A stretch of DNA of 64,000 nt, from positions 1,612,001 through 1,676,000 of the forward strand of contig NZ_CP091881.1 of NCBI RefSeq assembly GCF_022163125.1, read 5' to 3'. Made by a program: the position numbers and the translations under genes. The stretch is from Paenibacillus sp. HWE-109. GTDB taxonomy: Bacteria > Bacillota > Bacilli > Paenibacillales > NBRC-103111. The notes beneath the pieces are model-generated. The model was given only the letters and a program-made list of their open reading frames with translations. It was not told the origin of the DNA and searched no databases. Shown piece by piece: positions 9,776 through 18,728 of the stretch (its first letter is position 1; each line of letters begins with the position of its first letter).

Positions 9776-9868
9776 TCAGCTGTGCCTAATAAGAAAATAT
9801 GAGTAAGTAAAGGGGGGATGGATGCTGTAAGTCGAGCAAGATGATATCCATTATGGGAGGGAATAGGG

Positions 9869-12800
9869 ATGATTGCTTTGGATTTTTCGAAAAGGTGGAA
9901 ATTGCACGGTTTCATGATGCTTTTTTTTATGATCGGTATGCTTCTATTTACCGCTTCTTCCGTCAATGCCGCTCAGCAAGAGCCTTACAATTGGCAAAAT
10001 GTGCGCATTGGCGGCGGTGGATTTGTAACCGGGATTGCCATTCATCCGACTGAGCCGGATCTCGTCTATATTCGTACCGACGTCGGTGGAGCCTTACGCT
10101 GGGACAATGTGAATCACAAGTGGATTCAATTATTGAATGCCACGCCCAGAGAAAAATACAATTTGTACGGCGTTGACTCTATCGCCCTTGATTCTTCGAA
10201 TCCGGATGTGGTTTACATCGCAGCGGGCAAGTACAATTATGTAGGCGCTCCTGCGGATATTCTGAAATCAACGGACCGGGGAACCACTTGGTCGTCAACA
10301 GGATTCGCTCCGAGGCATTTTGGCAACGGGTCAGGACGAGATTTGGGGGAGCGGCTTGCGGTAGACCCGAACAACAGTCAAATCATTTATATGGGAACTC
10401 GTTATGACGGGCTGTGGAGAAGCACATCCGGTGCCAGCTCAGGCTCGTGGGAGCAGGTTACTAATTTCCCGACCCTCGGTGCCGATCCGACCGGACTCAA
10501 TTTTGTTTTATTTGATAAGAGTACGGGTTCTGCGGGCATTGCGACTCAAACCATCTATGTCGGGGTCAAAGGTACCGGCATTTACCAGAGTGTCAATGGC
10601 GGGACATCATGGTCGCTGATGACCGGAAGTCCGCTTACACCTCGTCGGGCTGTTCTGGCGGGCGGCGGCACCCTGTATGTCACCTATGAATCCGGCGTTG
10701 CGAGATTTGCAAACGGGGTATGGACGGACATTACACCTCCGTCGACGGGGAGATACAACGGTATTACCGTAGATCCTACAAACCCGAATATCATCATGAC
10801 GGCCATTGAGGACGGATCAGTTACACCGGCGCCGATCTACCGTTCGGTCAATGGAGGAACGGACTGGACAAAGGTTGCCTTCGTCAAACATCAGGACGTT
10901 CCGTGGTGGACGAGTAATTGGTTTTCTGCGAATACCTCGACATTGACGATCGATCCCCATTATCCAAATCGTGTCTGGTTAACCGACTTCTACGGCACAT
11001 GGCGTACAGATGATATAACGGCAAGTCCGTCCCACTGGTATACGTACGAAGAGGGCCACGAAGAAGTGGTGACGTTCACTTTGCGCAGTACGCCAATTGG
11101 TGCACCGCTGCTGAGCGGGCACGCCGATGTCGACGGCTTGCGTCATACTTCGCTTTCTACGTATCCAAGCAGTAAGCTCGGCAATCCGACGCTGGGTGAT
11201 ACAGTGTCCATCGACTTTCAAGAGAGCAATCCAAACTTTATCGCCCGGGTAGGTTCCACGCGTTATGCAAGCACAGGCGCTGGCGGAGGTTACAGCACCA
11301 ACAACGGGGCATCCTGGACGGCGTTTCCCAATCCGCCGGGTGCGGCGGGCCGCATCGCCGTATCCGCCGGAAGCGAGACGATGGTTTGGGTTCCGCAGCA
11401 CGGAAGTCCGCTCTATTCAACCAATAGGGGACTAACATGGAACACGGGCACAGGCGCACCCTCCGGAACCGTACACGATTTCTGGGTCTGGTACCAGCCG
11501 CTAGCGTCAGACCGCGTCAATAACAATACGTTTTATCTGTTAGAACGAGGTACGTGGAAACTATTCCGCAGTACGGACGGTGGCGCCAATTGGACACTAG
11601 CGTCTACAATGCCGCAAGCACCGACTAAAATTCCCGCGTACTTCAGCATCAAGGCAGCGCCAAGTAAGGCGGGCGAAGTGTGGGTCAGTCTGGATGGGGG
11701 AGGTCTCTGGCGTTCCAGCAACGCCGGCGATTCATGGACGCAGCTTCCGAATGTGCAGCAGGCGACATTGTTTGCATTTGGTAAAAATAAGCTGGGATTC
11801 CCGGATCCCACAGTCTTCGTATATGGCAAGGTTGATAATACCGTGGGCATTTTCCGCTCCGATGATTTCGGCACCACCTGGGTGAAGATTGACGTAGCCG
11901 AACCGACGATTGGCAATGAAGCCAACACGATGGAAGGCGACCGTCAGACGTGGGGACGTGTCTATATTGGAACGAACGGAACCGGTGTTTTCTACGGTGA
12001 TACCTTGATGAGTGAAGGCACCGATACAGAGCCGCCGACAGCGCCAACGAACCTGACAGTTCCATCGAAGACATCCACAACCGTTAACCTGTCGTGGACG
12101 GTTTCAACCGATAACACCGGTGTAGCAGGGTACAACATATACAGCGGAGGCGTATATATCGGTGCCACGACAACGCTTTCGAGCACAACGTATACGGTTG
12201 GCGGCTTAACCCCTAGCACCGCCTATTCGTTTACGGTGAAAGCCAAAGATGGCGCAGGCAATCTCTCGGCTTCGAGCAATGTTCTGAGTGTGACGACAGC
12301 GCCTCCGCCGGCCACACCGACGAATCTGACCATGACATCAGCGACACTCACGAGCCTCAGCCTGAGTTGGAATCCGCCATCGAATCTCGCTGGTGTAGTC
12401 GCATACAACATTTATGTAGGGTCCAAACAGGTGGCTGCTACCTCGGGCACGACGTATACACTCACAGGACTTCTGCCTAACCAAACGTACTCGGTTACCG
12501 TTCGTTCCGCAGACGGTGCAGGCAGCACATCAACAGCTAGCAATCTATTAGCTGCAACAACGGCGACAGGTCCCGGTACACTCGCATTCAGTGACGATTT
12601 TCAGGACGGGGTAGCAGATGGATGGACGCCTGCGAACGGTACGTGGTCTGTCGTAACATCAGGCGGATCCAAGGTTTACAAGCAATCTTCCTGGCTGTCG
12701 ACGAATGCGTTCAGTACCGTCGATACCAGCACATATACCAACTACAGCGTGGAAACGAACATCAAACTTACTCAAAATGATATTGACTTGGCCGCCGGTA

Positions 12801-14800
12801 TTACAGCCCGCTATATCGATCCGAACAATTTTTACTATTTCCGAATTAAAGCTGGCAAACTGCAGATTGGCAAGTCGGTGAACGGGGCTGTCACGATTCT
12901 AACTGCGAAAAATTATACGATGACGACGAATGAAGTGTATTTGTTCACTGCGGTTCTAAACAACAGCACACTCGATTTCTATGTGAATGGGTTTAAGGAA
13001 TTATCCGTTAACGATACGAGTCTTACCTCAGGAAAAACCGGCCTATATGCCTTCAAAACGAGTGTTGAGTTTGACAATGTGAAAGTCGTTCGTGATCGCG
13101 ATTTCACGCCGCCGACGGCTCCTGGGAATTTGCGCCTAGTGTCCAAAAACGAGACCACAGCAGATTTGTCTTGGGATGCGTCCTTGGACAATATCGGTGT
13201 AACCCAATATGAGGTGTTTCAAGGTTCAACTTTAGTAGGAACGGTAGCGTCCAACACGTATTCTGCGACCAACCTTACGGCGAATACGAATTACATGTTC
13301 AGTGTGAAGGCAAGGGATGCTGCAGGCAATGTGTCGGGAGCGAGCGCTTCGCTTAGCGTCATGACAGACCCGTATCTGTTTCAAGCGAAGAAAACGATAA
13401 GTGCCGTTAGCGTTAATGGAGTGCTGGACGAACAAGTATGGTCCTCATTCAAGCCATTGAAGAAAACGATTATTGGCACTCCGAACAATACGGCGGAATT
13501 CAGCTCACTCTGGGACAATACTTATCTGTATGTGGGCGTCAAAGTCATCGATGGCAATCTGTACAATACTTCTGTGCAACCCTATAATGATGACTCCATT
13601 GAAATTTATATCGACAGCAACAACAATAAGGGCACGACGTATGACAGTTATGACCAGCAGTATGTCAAGAGCTGGAACGACAGCACGCTATGGCAGCAGA
13701 GAGTGATGTCAAACGGTGTGCTGCATGCATGGGCACCGATTCCAGGCGGATACAGCGTGGAACTGGCGATTCCGTGGAACACGCTTGGCCTTACGCCGAC
13801 CGCCGGTATGACCATCGGCTTCGACGTGGCGAACAATGATACGGACGACGGCAACGGCCGGCAAAGCCAGCTGATGTGGGCCGGAACGAACAACAACTGG
13901 ACGAACACGTCCGCCTTCGGCAGCCTACAGCTTTCCTCCGTCTCTATTGGAGATACGCAGCCTCCGACATCCCCGGCGAGTTTGACATCACCTTCGCACA
14001 CTGACCGGACGGCGGCATTGTCCTGGACGGCTGCAACAGACAACGTTGGTGTTACTGGATACGAAATTTATAACGGCGGAAATCTGGTTGCAACGGTTAG
14101 TTCCACGACCTATACGGTCACCGGGTTAACGCCAGGAACCAGCTACATCTTTACTGTAAAAGCGAAAGATGCGGAAAACAACGTATCAGCAGCGAGCAAT
14201 CCAGTCAGTGTTACGATGGATGCGTCTTACACGCTGATCCCTGTTACCAAAACGAGTGCCTCCATCCAAATCAATGGCTCGCTGGACGAAGCGGCATGGG
14301 CTATAACGAAGCAAGCGAACAAAAATGTGATCGGAACCTCTAACAATTTGGTGCAATTTGGGGTATTATGGGATAATAGTTATTTATATGTCGGAATCAA
14401 TGTCATCGACGGGAATCTATACCACAACTCACAGGAGCCCTATTCCGACGATTCCGTCGAGATTTATATTGACGGAAATCATAACCAGGGCGCGACATAT
14501 GACAGCTTTGACCGGCAGTTTATCAAAGGTTGGAACGATAACTCCCTATACGAGGCTCGAAGCCTCATGAATGGGGTGCAGCATGCATGGGCCTCAACGA
14601 CGAATGGATATAGTGTGGAGATGGCGATTCCGTGGAGTTCACTTGGCCTTACGCCATACGCCGGAATGATAATCGGCTTCGATGTGGCGAACAATGACGA
14701 GGATGATGGAAACGGTCGACAAAGCCAGACGGTATGGGCCGGCGAGGCTACGAACTGGACGAATACATCCGCATTCGGGGAATTAAAGCTAGCACCCTAA
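9869..14800 (+). CDS. secreted GH74-type xyloglucanase with FN3 and CBM9-like modules
   Basis: A 1643-residue secreted enzyme. A Sec signal peptide (residues 1-35, ending SSVNA|A) is followed by a GH74-like double beta-propeller (about 36-720) with repeated sialidase-type blades (STDRGTTWS, SVNGGTSWS, STDGGANWT). GH74 enzymes cut the beta-1,4-glucan backbone of xyloglucan. The catalytic aspartates appear to be D71 (RTDVGGALRWD) and D420 (SGHADVDGLRH), by motif similarity to known GH74 enzymes. Then: FN3 (721-811), FN3 (813-900), a concanavalin-like sandwich (905-1078), FN3 (1080-1168), CBM9-like (1170-1355), FN3 (1362-1455) and a second CBM9-like domain to the end. The two CBM9-like modules share GYSVE, GFDVANND and GNGRQSQ motifs and look like a duplication. 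Start ATG 9869 follows GGGAGGG by 7 nt. Substrate assignment is from family only. Confidence 0.88.
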   Translation: MIALDFSKRWKLHGFMMLFFMIGMLLFTASSVNAAQQEPYNWQNVRIGGGGFVTGIAIHPTEPDLVYIRTDVGGALRWDNVNHKWIQLLNATPREKYNLYGVDSIALDSSNPDVVYIAAGKYNYVGAPADILKSTDRGTTWSSTGFAPRHFGNGSGRDLGERLAVDPNNSQIIYMGTRYDGLWRSTSGASSGSWEQVTNFPTLGADPTGLNFVLFDKSTGSAGIATQTIYVGVKGTGIYQSVNGGTSWSLMTGSPLTPRRAVLAGGGTLYVTYESGVARFANGVWTDITPPSTGRYNGITVDPTNPNIIMTAIEDGSVTPAPIYRSVNGGTDWTKVAFVKHQDVPWWTSNWFSANTSTLTIDPHYPNRVWLTDFYGTWRTDDITASPSHWYTYEEGHEEVVTFTLRSTPIGAPLLSGHADVDGLRHTSLSTYPSSKLGNPTLGDTVSIDFQESNPNFIARVGSTRYASTGAGGGYSTNNGASWTAFPNPPGAAGRIAVSAGSETMVWVPQHGSPLYSTNRGLTWNTGTGAPSGTVHDFWVWYQPLASDRVNNNTFYLLERGTWKLFRSTDGGANWTLASTMPQAPTKIPAYFSIKAAPSKAGEVWVSLDGGGLWRSSNAGDSWTQLPNVQQATLFAFGKNKLGFPDPTVFVYGKVDNTVGIFRSDDFGTTWVKIDVAEPTIGNEANTMEGDRQTWGRVYIGTNGTGVFYGDTLMSEGTDTEPPTAPTNLTVPSKTSTTVNLSWTVSTDNTGVAGYNIYSGGVYIGATTTLSSTTYTVGGLTPSTAYSFTVKAKDGAGNLSASSNVLSVTTAPPPATPTNLTMTSATLTSLSLSWNPPSNLAGVVAYNIYVGSKQVAATSGTTYTLTGLLPNQTYSVTVRSADGAGSTSTASNLLAATTATGPGTLAFSDDFQDGVADGWTPANGTWSVVTSGGSKVYKQSSWLSTNAFSTVDTSTYTNYSVETNIKLTQNDIDLAAGITARYIDPNNFYYFRIKAGKLQIGKSVNGAVTILTAKNYTMTTNEVYLFTAVLNNSTLDFYVNGFKELSVNDTSLTSGKTGLYAFKTSVEFDNVKVVRDRDFTPPTAPGNLRLVSKNETTADLSWDASLDNIGVTQYEVFQGSTLVGTVASNTYSATNLTANTNYMFSVKARDAAGNVSGASASLSVMTDPYLFQAKKTISAVSVNGVLDEQVWSSFKPLKKTIIGTPNNTAEFSSLWDNTYLYVGVKVIDGNLYNTSVQPYNDDSIEIYIDSNNNKGTTYDSYDQQYVKSWNDSTLWQQRVMSNGVLHAWAPIPGGYSVELAIPWNTLGLTPTAGMTIGFDVANNDTDDGNGRQSQLMWAGTNNNWTNTSAFGSLQLSSVSIGDTQPPTSPASLTSPSHTDRTAALSWTAATDNVGVTGYEIYNGGNLVATVSSTTYTVTGLTPGTSYIFTVKAKDAENNVSAASNPVSVTMDASYTLIPVTKTSASIQINGSLDEAAWAITKQANKNVIGTSNNLVQFGVLWDNSYLYVGINVIDGNLYHNSQEPYSDDSVEIYIDGNHNQGATYDSFDRQFIKGWNDNSLYEARSLMNGVQHAWASTTNGYSVEMAIPWSSLGLTPYAGMIIGFDVANNDEDDGNGRQSQTVWAGEATNWTNTSAFGELKLAP

Positions 14801-14973
14801 GATAGGGTGGCTGGGAGCCTTGTCAATACCAGAACGAGTGTCACAGGAAGCCCCGTGCTCTAACAGAGAAACGTTCATGCGGGGAGAGGAATAGTTGCAG
14901 TTTTCACATCATTTTGAAATCAACTGGTTTACATCGTAACCCTGAGCAACAATGAGAGAAGGTGGCTGAAAGT

Positions 14974-15588
14974 ATGGAAATCATTCGTCGCGTTTCAACA
15001 ACTCAAAAAGCTATTGCTTTTACATTCGATGATGGACCTAATCCGATCTATACTCCGCAATTGTTAGATATTTTCGATGAGGTTTCCGGTCACGCTACGT
15101 TTTTCATGATGGGTAAACAAATCGAACTTTATCCTGAGACCGCTATGGATGTCCATGTCAGGAAACATGAAATTGGAAACCATACTTACTCTCATCCTTT
15201 TATGACTCGAATTAGTTTGGACGAATGTGAGCGCGAGCTTGTCGAGACGGACAAATTAATTACACAGGTAACAGGCGGTCGACCTGCTGTTATGCGTCCT
15301 CCATATATTGACTATAACTTGGAAGTTCACGCGATTACTGCCAAACTGGAGTATCTTGTCATCGGAGCTCTCAACGGAGAAGCCAAAGATTGGGAGATGC
15401 CTGGCGTAGAGCATATTGTTGAGTCAACCCGAAAGCAGGTTGGATGCGGGAGCATCCTTCTCTTTCATGACGGCTTTGGGGACCGTTCCCAAACCATCGA
15501 AGCCGTTCGAATTTTGTCCAAGGAATTAACGGAAGATGGTTATCAGCTTGTAACGGTTAGTGAGCTCTTGCGTATGTCGGAAGCATAA
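14974..15588 (+). CDS. polysaccharide deacetylase (NodB homology)
   Basis: A 204-residue NodB-fold enzyme of carbohydrate esterase family 4 type. The active-site motifs are intact: TFDDGP, HTYSHP (metal His pair), RPPY and LLFHDG. Such enzymes remove N- or O-acetyl groups from chitooligosaccharides, peptidoglycan or acetylated glycans. There is no signal peptide or membrane anchor, which is unusual for the family and suggests a cytoplasmic substrate or another export route. ATG 14974 is chosen over GTG 14962 because AGAAGGTGG overlaps the GTG and is well spaced for the ATG. A terminator follows. Confidence 0.85.
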   Translation: MEIIRRVSTTQKAIAFTFDDGPNPIYTPQLLDIFDEVSGHATFFMMGKQIELYPETAMDVHVRKHEIGNHTYSHPFMTRISLDECERELVETDKLITQVTGGRPAVMRPPYIDYNLEVHAITAKLEYLVIGALNGEAKDWEMPGVEHIVESTRKQVGCGSILLFHDGFGDRSQTIEAVRILSKELTEDGYQLVTVSELLRMSEA

Positions 15589-15614
15589 TCGAAAAATAGT
15601 GATCGAGGATCTCG

Positions 15615-15645
15615 AAAAGAACCTAGCCAACGGCTAGGTTCTTTT
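15615..15645 (+). terminator. rho-independent terminator, CCTAGCC/GGCTAGG type
   Basis: A 14-bp perfect stem (AAAAGAACCTAGCC with its complement) around a 3-nt loop AAC, with the T run forming part of the stem. The same core recurs at 40908 and 63894. Confidence 0.85.
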
Positions 15646-15709
15646 CGTGTATGTGGAACGCAAATAAAGTATATATAGTTGCATGAAAGATAGAGGAGTT
15701 ACCACTGAG

Positions 15710-15925
15710 GCCTCGCGTGGGGAGAAAGGGAACTACAGTTCGCTATTTCGGCCCAAAGTGTCATTTTAGCGAGGTTGAGGGAACTGGAGTACGCTATTTT
15801 GCTGTTTTCTGGGAAATTCAGCGCTTTTCGTGGAAATAAGACCCTGTAGTTCCGCTATGACCCTCGCTTCCCTGCTTTTTGCCTAGATAGCGTACTGGAG
15901 TTCCCCTTAGTAAGATTTGTCGCTA
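15710..15925 (+). repeat. degenerate palindromic intergenic element, family C
   Basis: Fills most of the ~500-bp gap before the next gene. GGGAACTACAGTTCGCTATT (15729-) and a second direct copy GGAACTGGAGTACGCTATTT (from about 15779) face inverted copies near 15850 (TAGTTCCGCTAT) and 15887-15906 (ATAGCGTACTGGAGTTCCCC). The whole is a long imperfect inverted repeat with no coding potential. Confidence 0.6.
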
Positions 15926-16089
15926 TAAATAGGATCCCTTTATGGAGCGGCAAGCTCAAAGTCTTGAGTTCTGAACCCCCAAGCCCCCAAGCCCTCCTTC
16001 ACACCATACAGGTTTTGAGATCATGATTGAACTTTAGAGCACAAATCCCGTCTATAAAAGTAACATCCAATATATGTAAAGGAGAAGCA

Positions 16090-17595
16090 ATGAAGAGACT
16101 CGTGAGAGTAGTATTTGTATTGATTTTTGTTTGTTTATCATTTTTGCCTGCTTGTGAAAGTCAGACGGTCCCGATTAGCAAGGAGAAGAATACTTCTAGC
16201 CAAACACATGTTGTTGTAATTGGTTCAGAAATAGAAGGAATGTACTTGGCGAGGGCTGCGGTGGATGAAGGGCTGTCGGTCGTTGTTTTGGATCCGCGGG
16301 AGAAGCCGGGAGGGCAGCTTATTCAAGGTCAAATGCAGTTTTTGGATGAACCCGTGGATGACCACAACAATTCGCTGCTTCAAGGAAGTGTGAAGACTCT
16401 TTTTATCCGTTATAAAAAGGGTGAGATACGTAAGGCGAATGAATTCGAGCAGTACTATAATTCACTTATTAAAGGGATCCCAATCGAATCTGGTGTCACA
16501 ATTATTCGTGTGGATAAGGATGCAGGCCATGAAACGGCAACGCAAACCATTAAATCACTGACTTACCGCTCGGCAGACGGTTCAGAAAAAACCATCAGCG
16601 CTAACTATTGGGTAGAGAATACTGACTTCGCTGCTTTAACAAGAGATCTAGGATTAGAGCGTCTTCCTGGGATCGAAACCGTATTCGGCGGATCCAAAGA
16701 CTACATGGCTGCTTCGATTATGATGAAATTTCGCAATGTGGATTGGAAGAAGTTCCAAACGGGAATCAATGATTTATCCAGAAAAGAAGTTGAAGATAGG
16801 TATGGTTCCACGACGACTGTTACTGATAAATTTACATGGGGCTTCGGTAAGGTCGGAGGGGAATTCGCGCCAAGCAGTAAGGAAGCATTTCTACGTGGGT
16901 TAAATGCGATCAATCAACGGGATGGAGAGGTGCTGATCAACGCTCTTTTACTATTTAATGTTGATCCTTCCAACAAGGAAAGTATCCAGAGCGCAATAAA
17001 TCTGGGGAAATCGGAAACGGTGCGAATCCTACCTCATCTTCGCCAACAACTTCCCGGTTGGGAAAAGGCTGAAATCAATGACTACCCGGACTATTTATAC
17101 ATTCGTGATTACAACCGCTACCAAACGGAATATGTCCTGCAAGCATCAGACCTCATGAGCGGCAGGATGTTCTGGGATAACGTCAGTATTGGCGGATACC
17201 CCATAGATCTGCAGGGAACAGCAACCCATACGTGGGGCCAGCATAGCGGAGATCCTGACAAGTACGGGATGCCCTTACGCTCTTTTATTCCTAAAGGATA
17301 TGCAAACGTCATTCTAGCAGGTAAAAATGTGGGTGCTTCAGCCGTCGCTTACGGCAGTGCCCGCATCCAAGCCAACACTGCATTAGCTGCAGAAGTTATT
17401 GGTCTCATTCTTGGAAAGCTAAAAGGAGAACCAGGCTTAACTAAGCTAACAGAACAAGAAATGAACGATATCCATACTTATTTAAAGGACAAATATAGGA
17501 TAGCGCTGAGTGGTACAGATGCGAAAAATAAGATAGAAAATCTATCAGGTGATCAAATAAAGCAGCTCGACATTGGGAAACTCACACTTCCATAG
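16090..17595 (+). CDS. lipoprotein FAD-dependent oxidoreductase
   Basis: A 501-residue protein with a lipoprotein signal peptide ending LPAC (near residue 23), followed by a FAD_oxidored-type fold: HVVVIGSEIEGMYLARAA at the N-terminal nucleotide site, PGGQL, and a C-terminal ILAGKNVGASAVAYGS motif. The glycine-rich motif reads G-S-E-I-E-G, so the second glycine of GxGxxG is replaced by Glu. A surface-anchored flavoprotein of this family is uncommon; the substrate is unknown. ATG 16090 is chosen over the TTG at 16027 because AAAGGAG lies directly upstream and because it creates a proper signal peptide. It probably has its own promoter. Confidence 0.8.
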   Translation: MKRLVRVVFVLIFVCLSFLPACESQTVPISKEKNTSSQTHVVVIGSEIEGMYLARAAVDEGLSVVVLDPREKPGGQLIQGQMQFLDEPVDDHNNSLLQGSVKTLFIRYKKGEIRKANEFEQYYNSLIKGIPIESGVTIIRVDKDAGHETATQTIKSLTYRSADGSEKTISANYWVENTDFAALTRDLGLERLPGIETVFGGSKDYMAASIMMKFRNVDWKKFQTGINDLSRKEVEDRYGSTTTVTDKFTWGFGKVGGEFAPSSKEAFLRGLNAINQRDGEVLINALLLFNVDPSNKESIQSAINLGKSETVRILPHLRQQLPGWEKAEINDYPDYLYIRDYNRYQTEYVLQASDLMSGRMFWDNVSIGGYPIDLQGTATHTWGQHSGDPDKYGMPLRSFIPKGYANVILAGKNVGASAVAYGSARIQANTALAAEVIGLILGKLKGEPGLTKLTEQEMNDIHTYLKDKYRIALSGTDAKNKIENLSGDQIKQLDIGKLTLP

Positions 17596-17599
17596 CCCC

Positions 17600-17830
17600 C
17601 CCTTACGAACTCAATACGCTTTATTTGGTCAAAATCGTTCGTTTTGAAAATCTAACGAATTCTCGAGGCGTTAAGTCATACAAATGATCACCATTCCACC
17701 TATAAATGACTCGATAACGTTAATACAGTTCATTGGATTGCCAAAGTGGCCATTTTCTCGTGAATAAGCATCCTGCAGTTCATTAGAATGACAGACCAAC
17801 AAAAACACCGAAATTAACGGTAGCTTTTCC
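17600..17830 (-). repeat. solo family A palindromic element, minus orientation
   Basis: Read on the minus strand this stretch matches the units of the tandem array at 27286-28790 block for block: CTAATGAACTG, GCTTAT, GAGAAAATGGC.nCTTTGG, CCAATGAACTGTATTAnCG, GGTGATCATTTG, TTAGATTTTC and ATTGAGTTCGTAAGG. It lies between converging genes. Confidence 0.7.
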
Positions 17831-17848
17831 ATGTCGTGCAATATTGAA

Positions 17849-17902
17849 AGAAAGAGGCTGCCCTAAAGTCATTAAATTGACTTTGGGGACAGCCTCTTTG
17901 AG
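17849..17902 (-). terminator. terminator for the ABC exporter genes
   Basis: A long stem AAAGAGGCTG...CTAAAGTCA pairing with TGACTTTGG...CAGCCTCTTT, flanked by A and T runs. It lies just past the minus-strand permease stop. Its AGAGGCTG/CAGCCTCT core recurs at 32129 and 33777. Confidence 0.8.
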
Positions 17903-17912
17903 TCAATTGAAG

Positions 17913-18728
17913 TTATGTGCGGCGCATATAGGCAATAACGGTAATAGGAGCGAAAATTGCTACGATCACAATAGCTCCGATGAGCGAAATCACAAGATCC
18001 CATCCGGCAGTTCCGGTGTTGGCGAGCTCTCGGACAGCAGTCACAAGGTGCGAGATCGGATTGATTTTAACGAACCATTGGAGCCAATTGGGCATGGTGT
18101 CGACGGGCACGAACGCGTTGGAAAGAAACGTTAGCGGGAAGAGAACAAGCATCGAGATTCCCTGCACGCTGGAGGCCGTCCGGGCAATTACGCCGAAGAA
18201 GGCGAAAATCCAACTGATTGCCCAAGAGCAGAAGATGACAAGTGCCGCGGCAATGGCAACGGAACCTAGGCCTCCCTCAGGCCGATAGCCCATGATGAAG
18301 CCCATGCTGAATGTGAGCACAGTTGCGATCGTATAGCGGATGGTATCTGCTAATAAAGCGCCTGCCAGTGGTGCAATTCGCGCGATAGGTAGAGATTTGA
18401 AACGGTCAAATACCCCTTTATCCATGTCTTCACGCAACTGAACCCCGGTGACAATAGAGGTCGTGATCACGGTCTGTACGAGGATGCCTGGAATAATGAC
18501 TGGCAAATAGCTCATTACGTCACCAGAGATCGCTCCGCCAAAGATATAAGTAAACATCAAGGTGAAGATGATGGGTTGGAGGGTGACGTCGAACAATTGT
18601 TCAGGTGTACGGCGAAGCTTTAGAAGACCCCGATAAGCCATCGTGAGCGAGTGGCGGACTGTTTGGCCGAAGCTCGTGTGATTTTTCAGCTGCCGCTCGG
18701 CTCCTGGTTTAATGAAAGTGCTGCTCAT
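17913..18728 (-). CDS. ABC-2 type exporter permease (DrrB-like)
   Basis: A 271-residue membrane protein with about six hydrophobic segments and the ABC-2 architecture of daunorubicin-resistance permeases. It should form the channel driven by the ATPase encoded just upstream, whose stop codon overlaps this start (ATGA at 18725-18728), so the two are translationally coupled. The exported substrate could be a drug, lipid or antibiotic; nothing nearby narrows it. The TIRYTIATVLTFSMGFIMG and SWIFAFFGVIARTASSVQG regions are typical of the family. Confidence 0.88.
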   Translation of the reverse strand: MSSTFIKPGAERQLKNHTSFGQTVRHSLTMAYRGLLKLRRTPEQLFDVTLQPIIFTLMFTYIFGGAISGDVMSYLPVIIPGILVQTVITTSIVTGVQLREDMDKGVFDRFKSLPIARIAPLAGALLADTIRYTIATVLTFSMGFIMGYRPEGGLGSVAIAAALVIFCSWAISWIFAFFGVIARTASSVQGISMLVLFPLTFLSNAFVPVDTMPNWLQWFVKINPISHLVTAVRELANTGTAGWDLVISLIGAIVIVAIFAPITVIAYMRRT

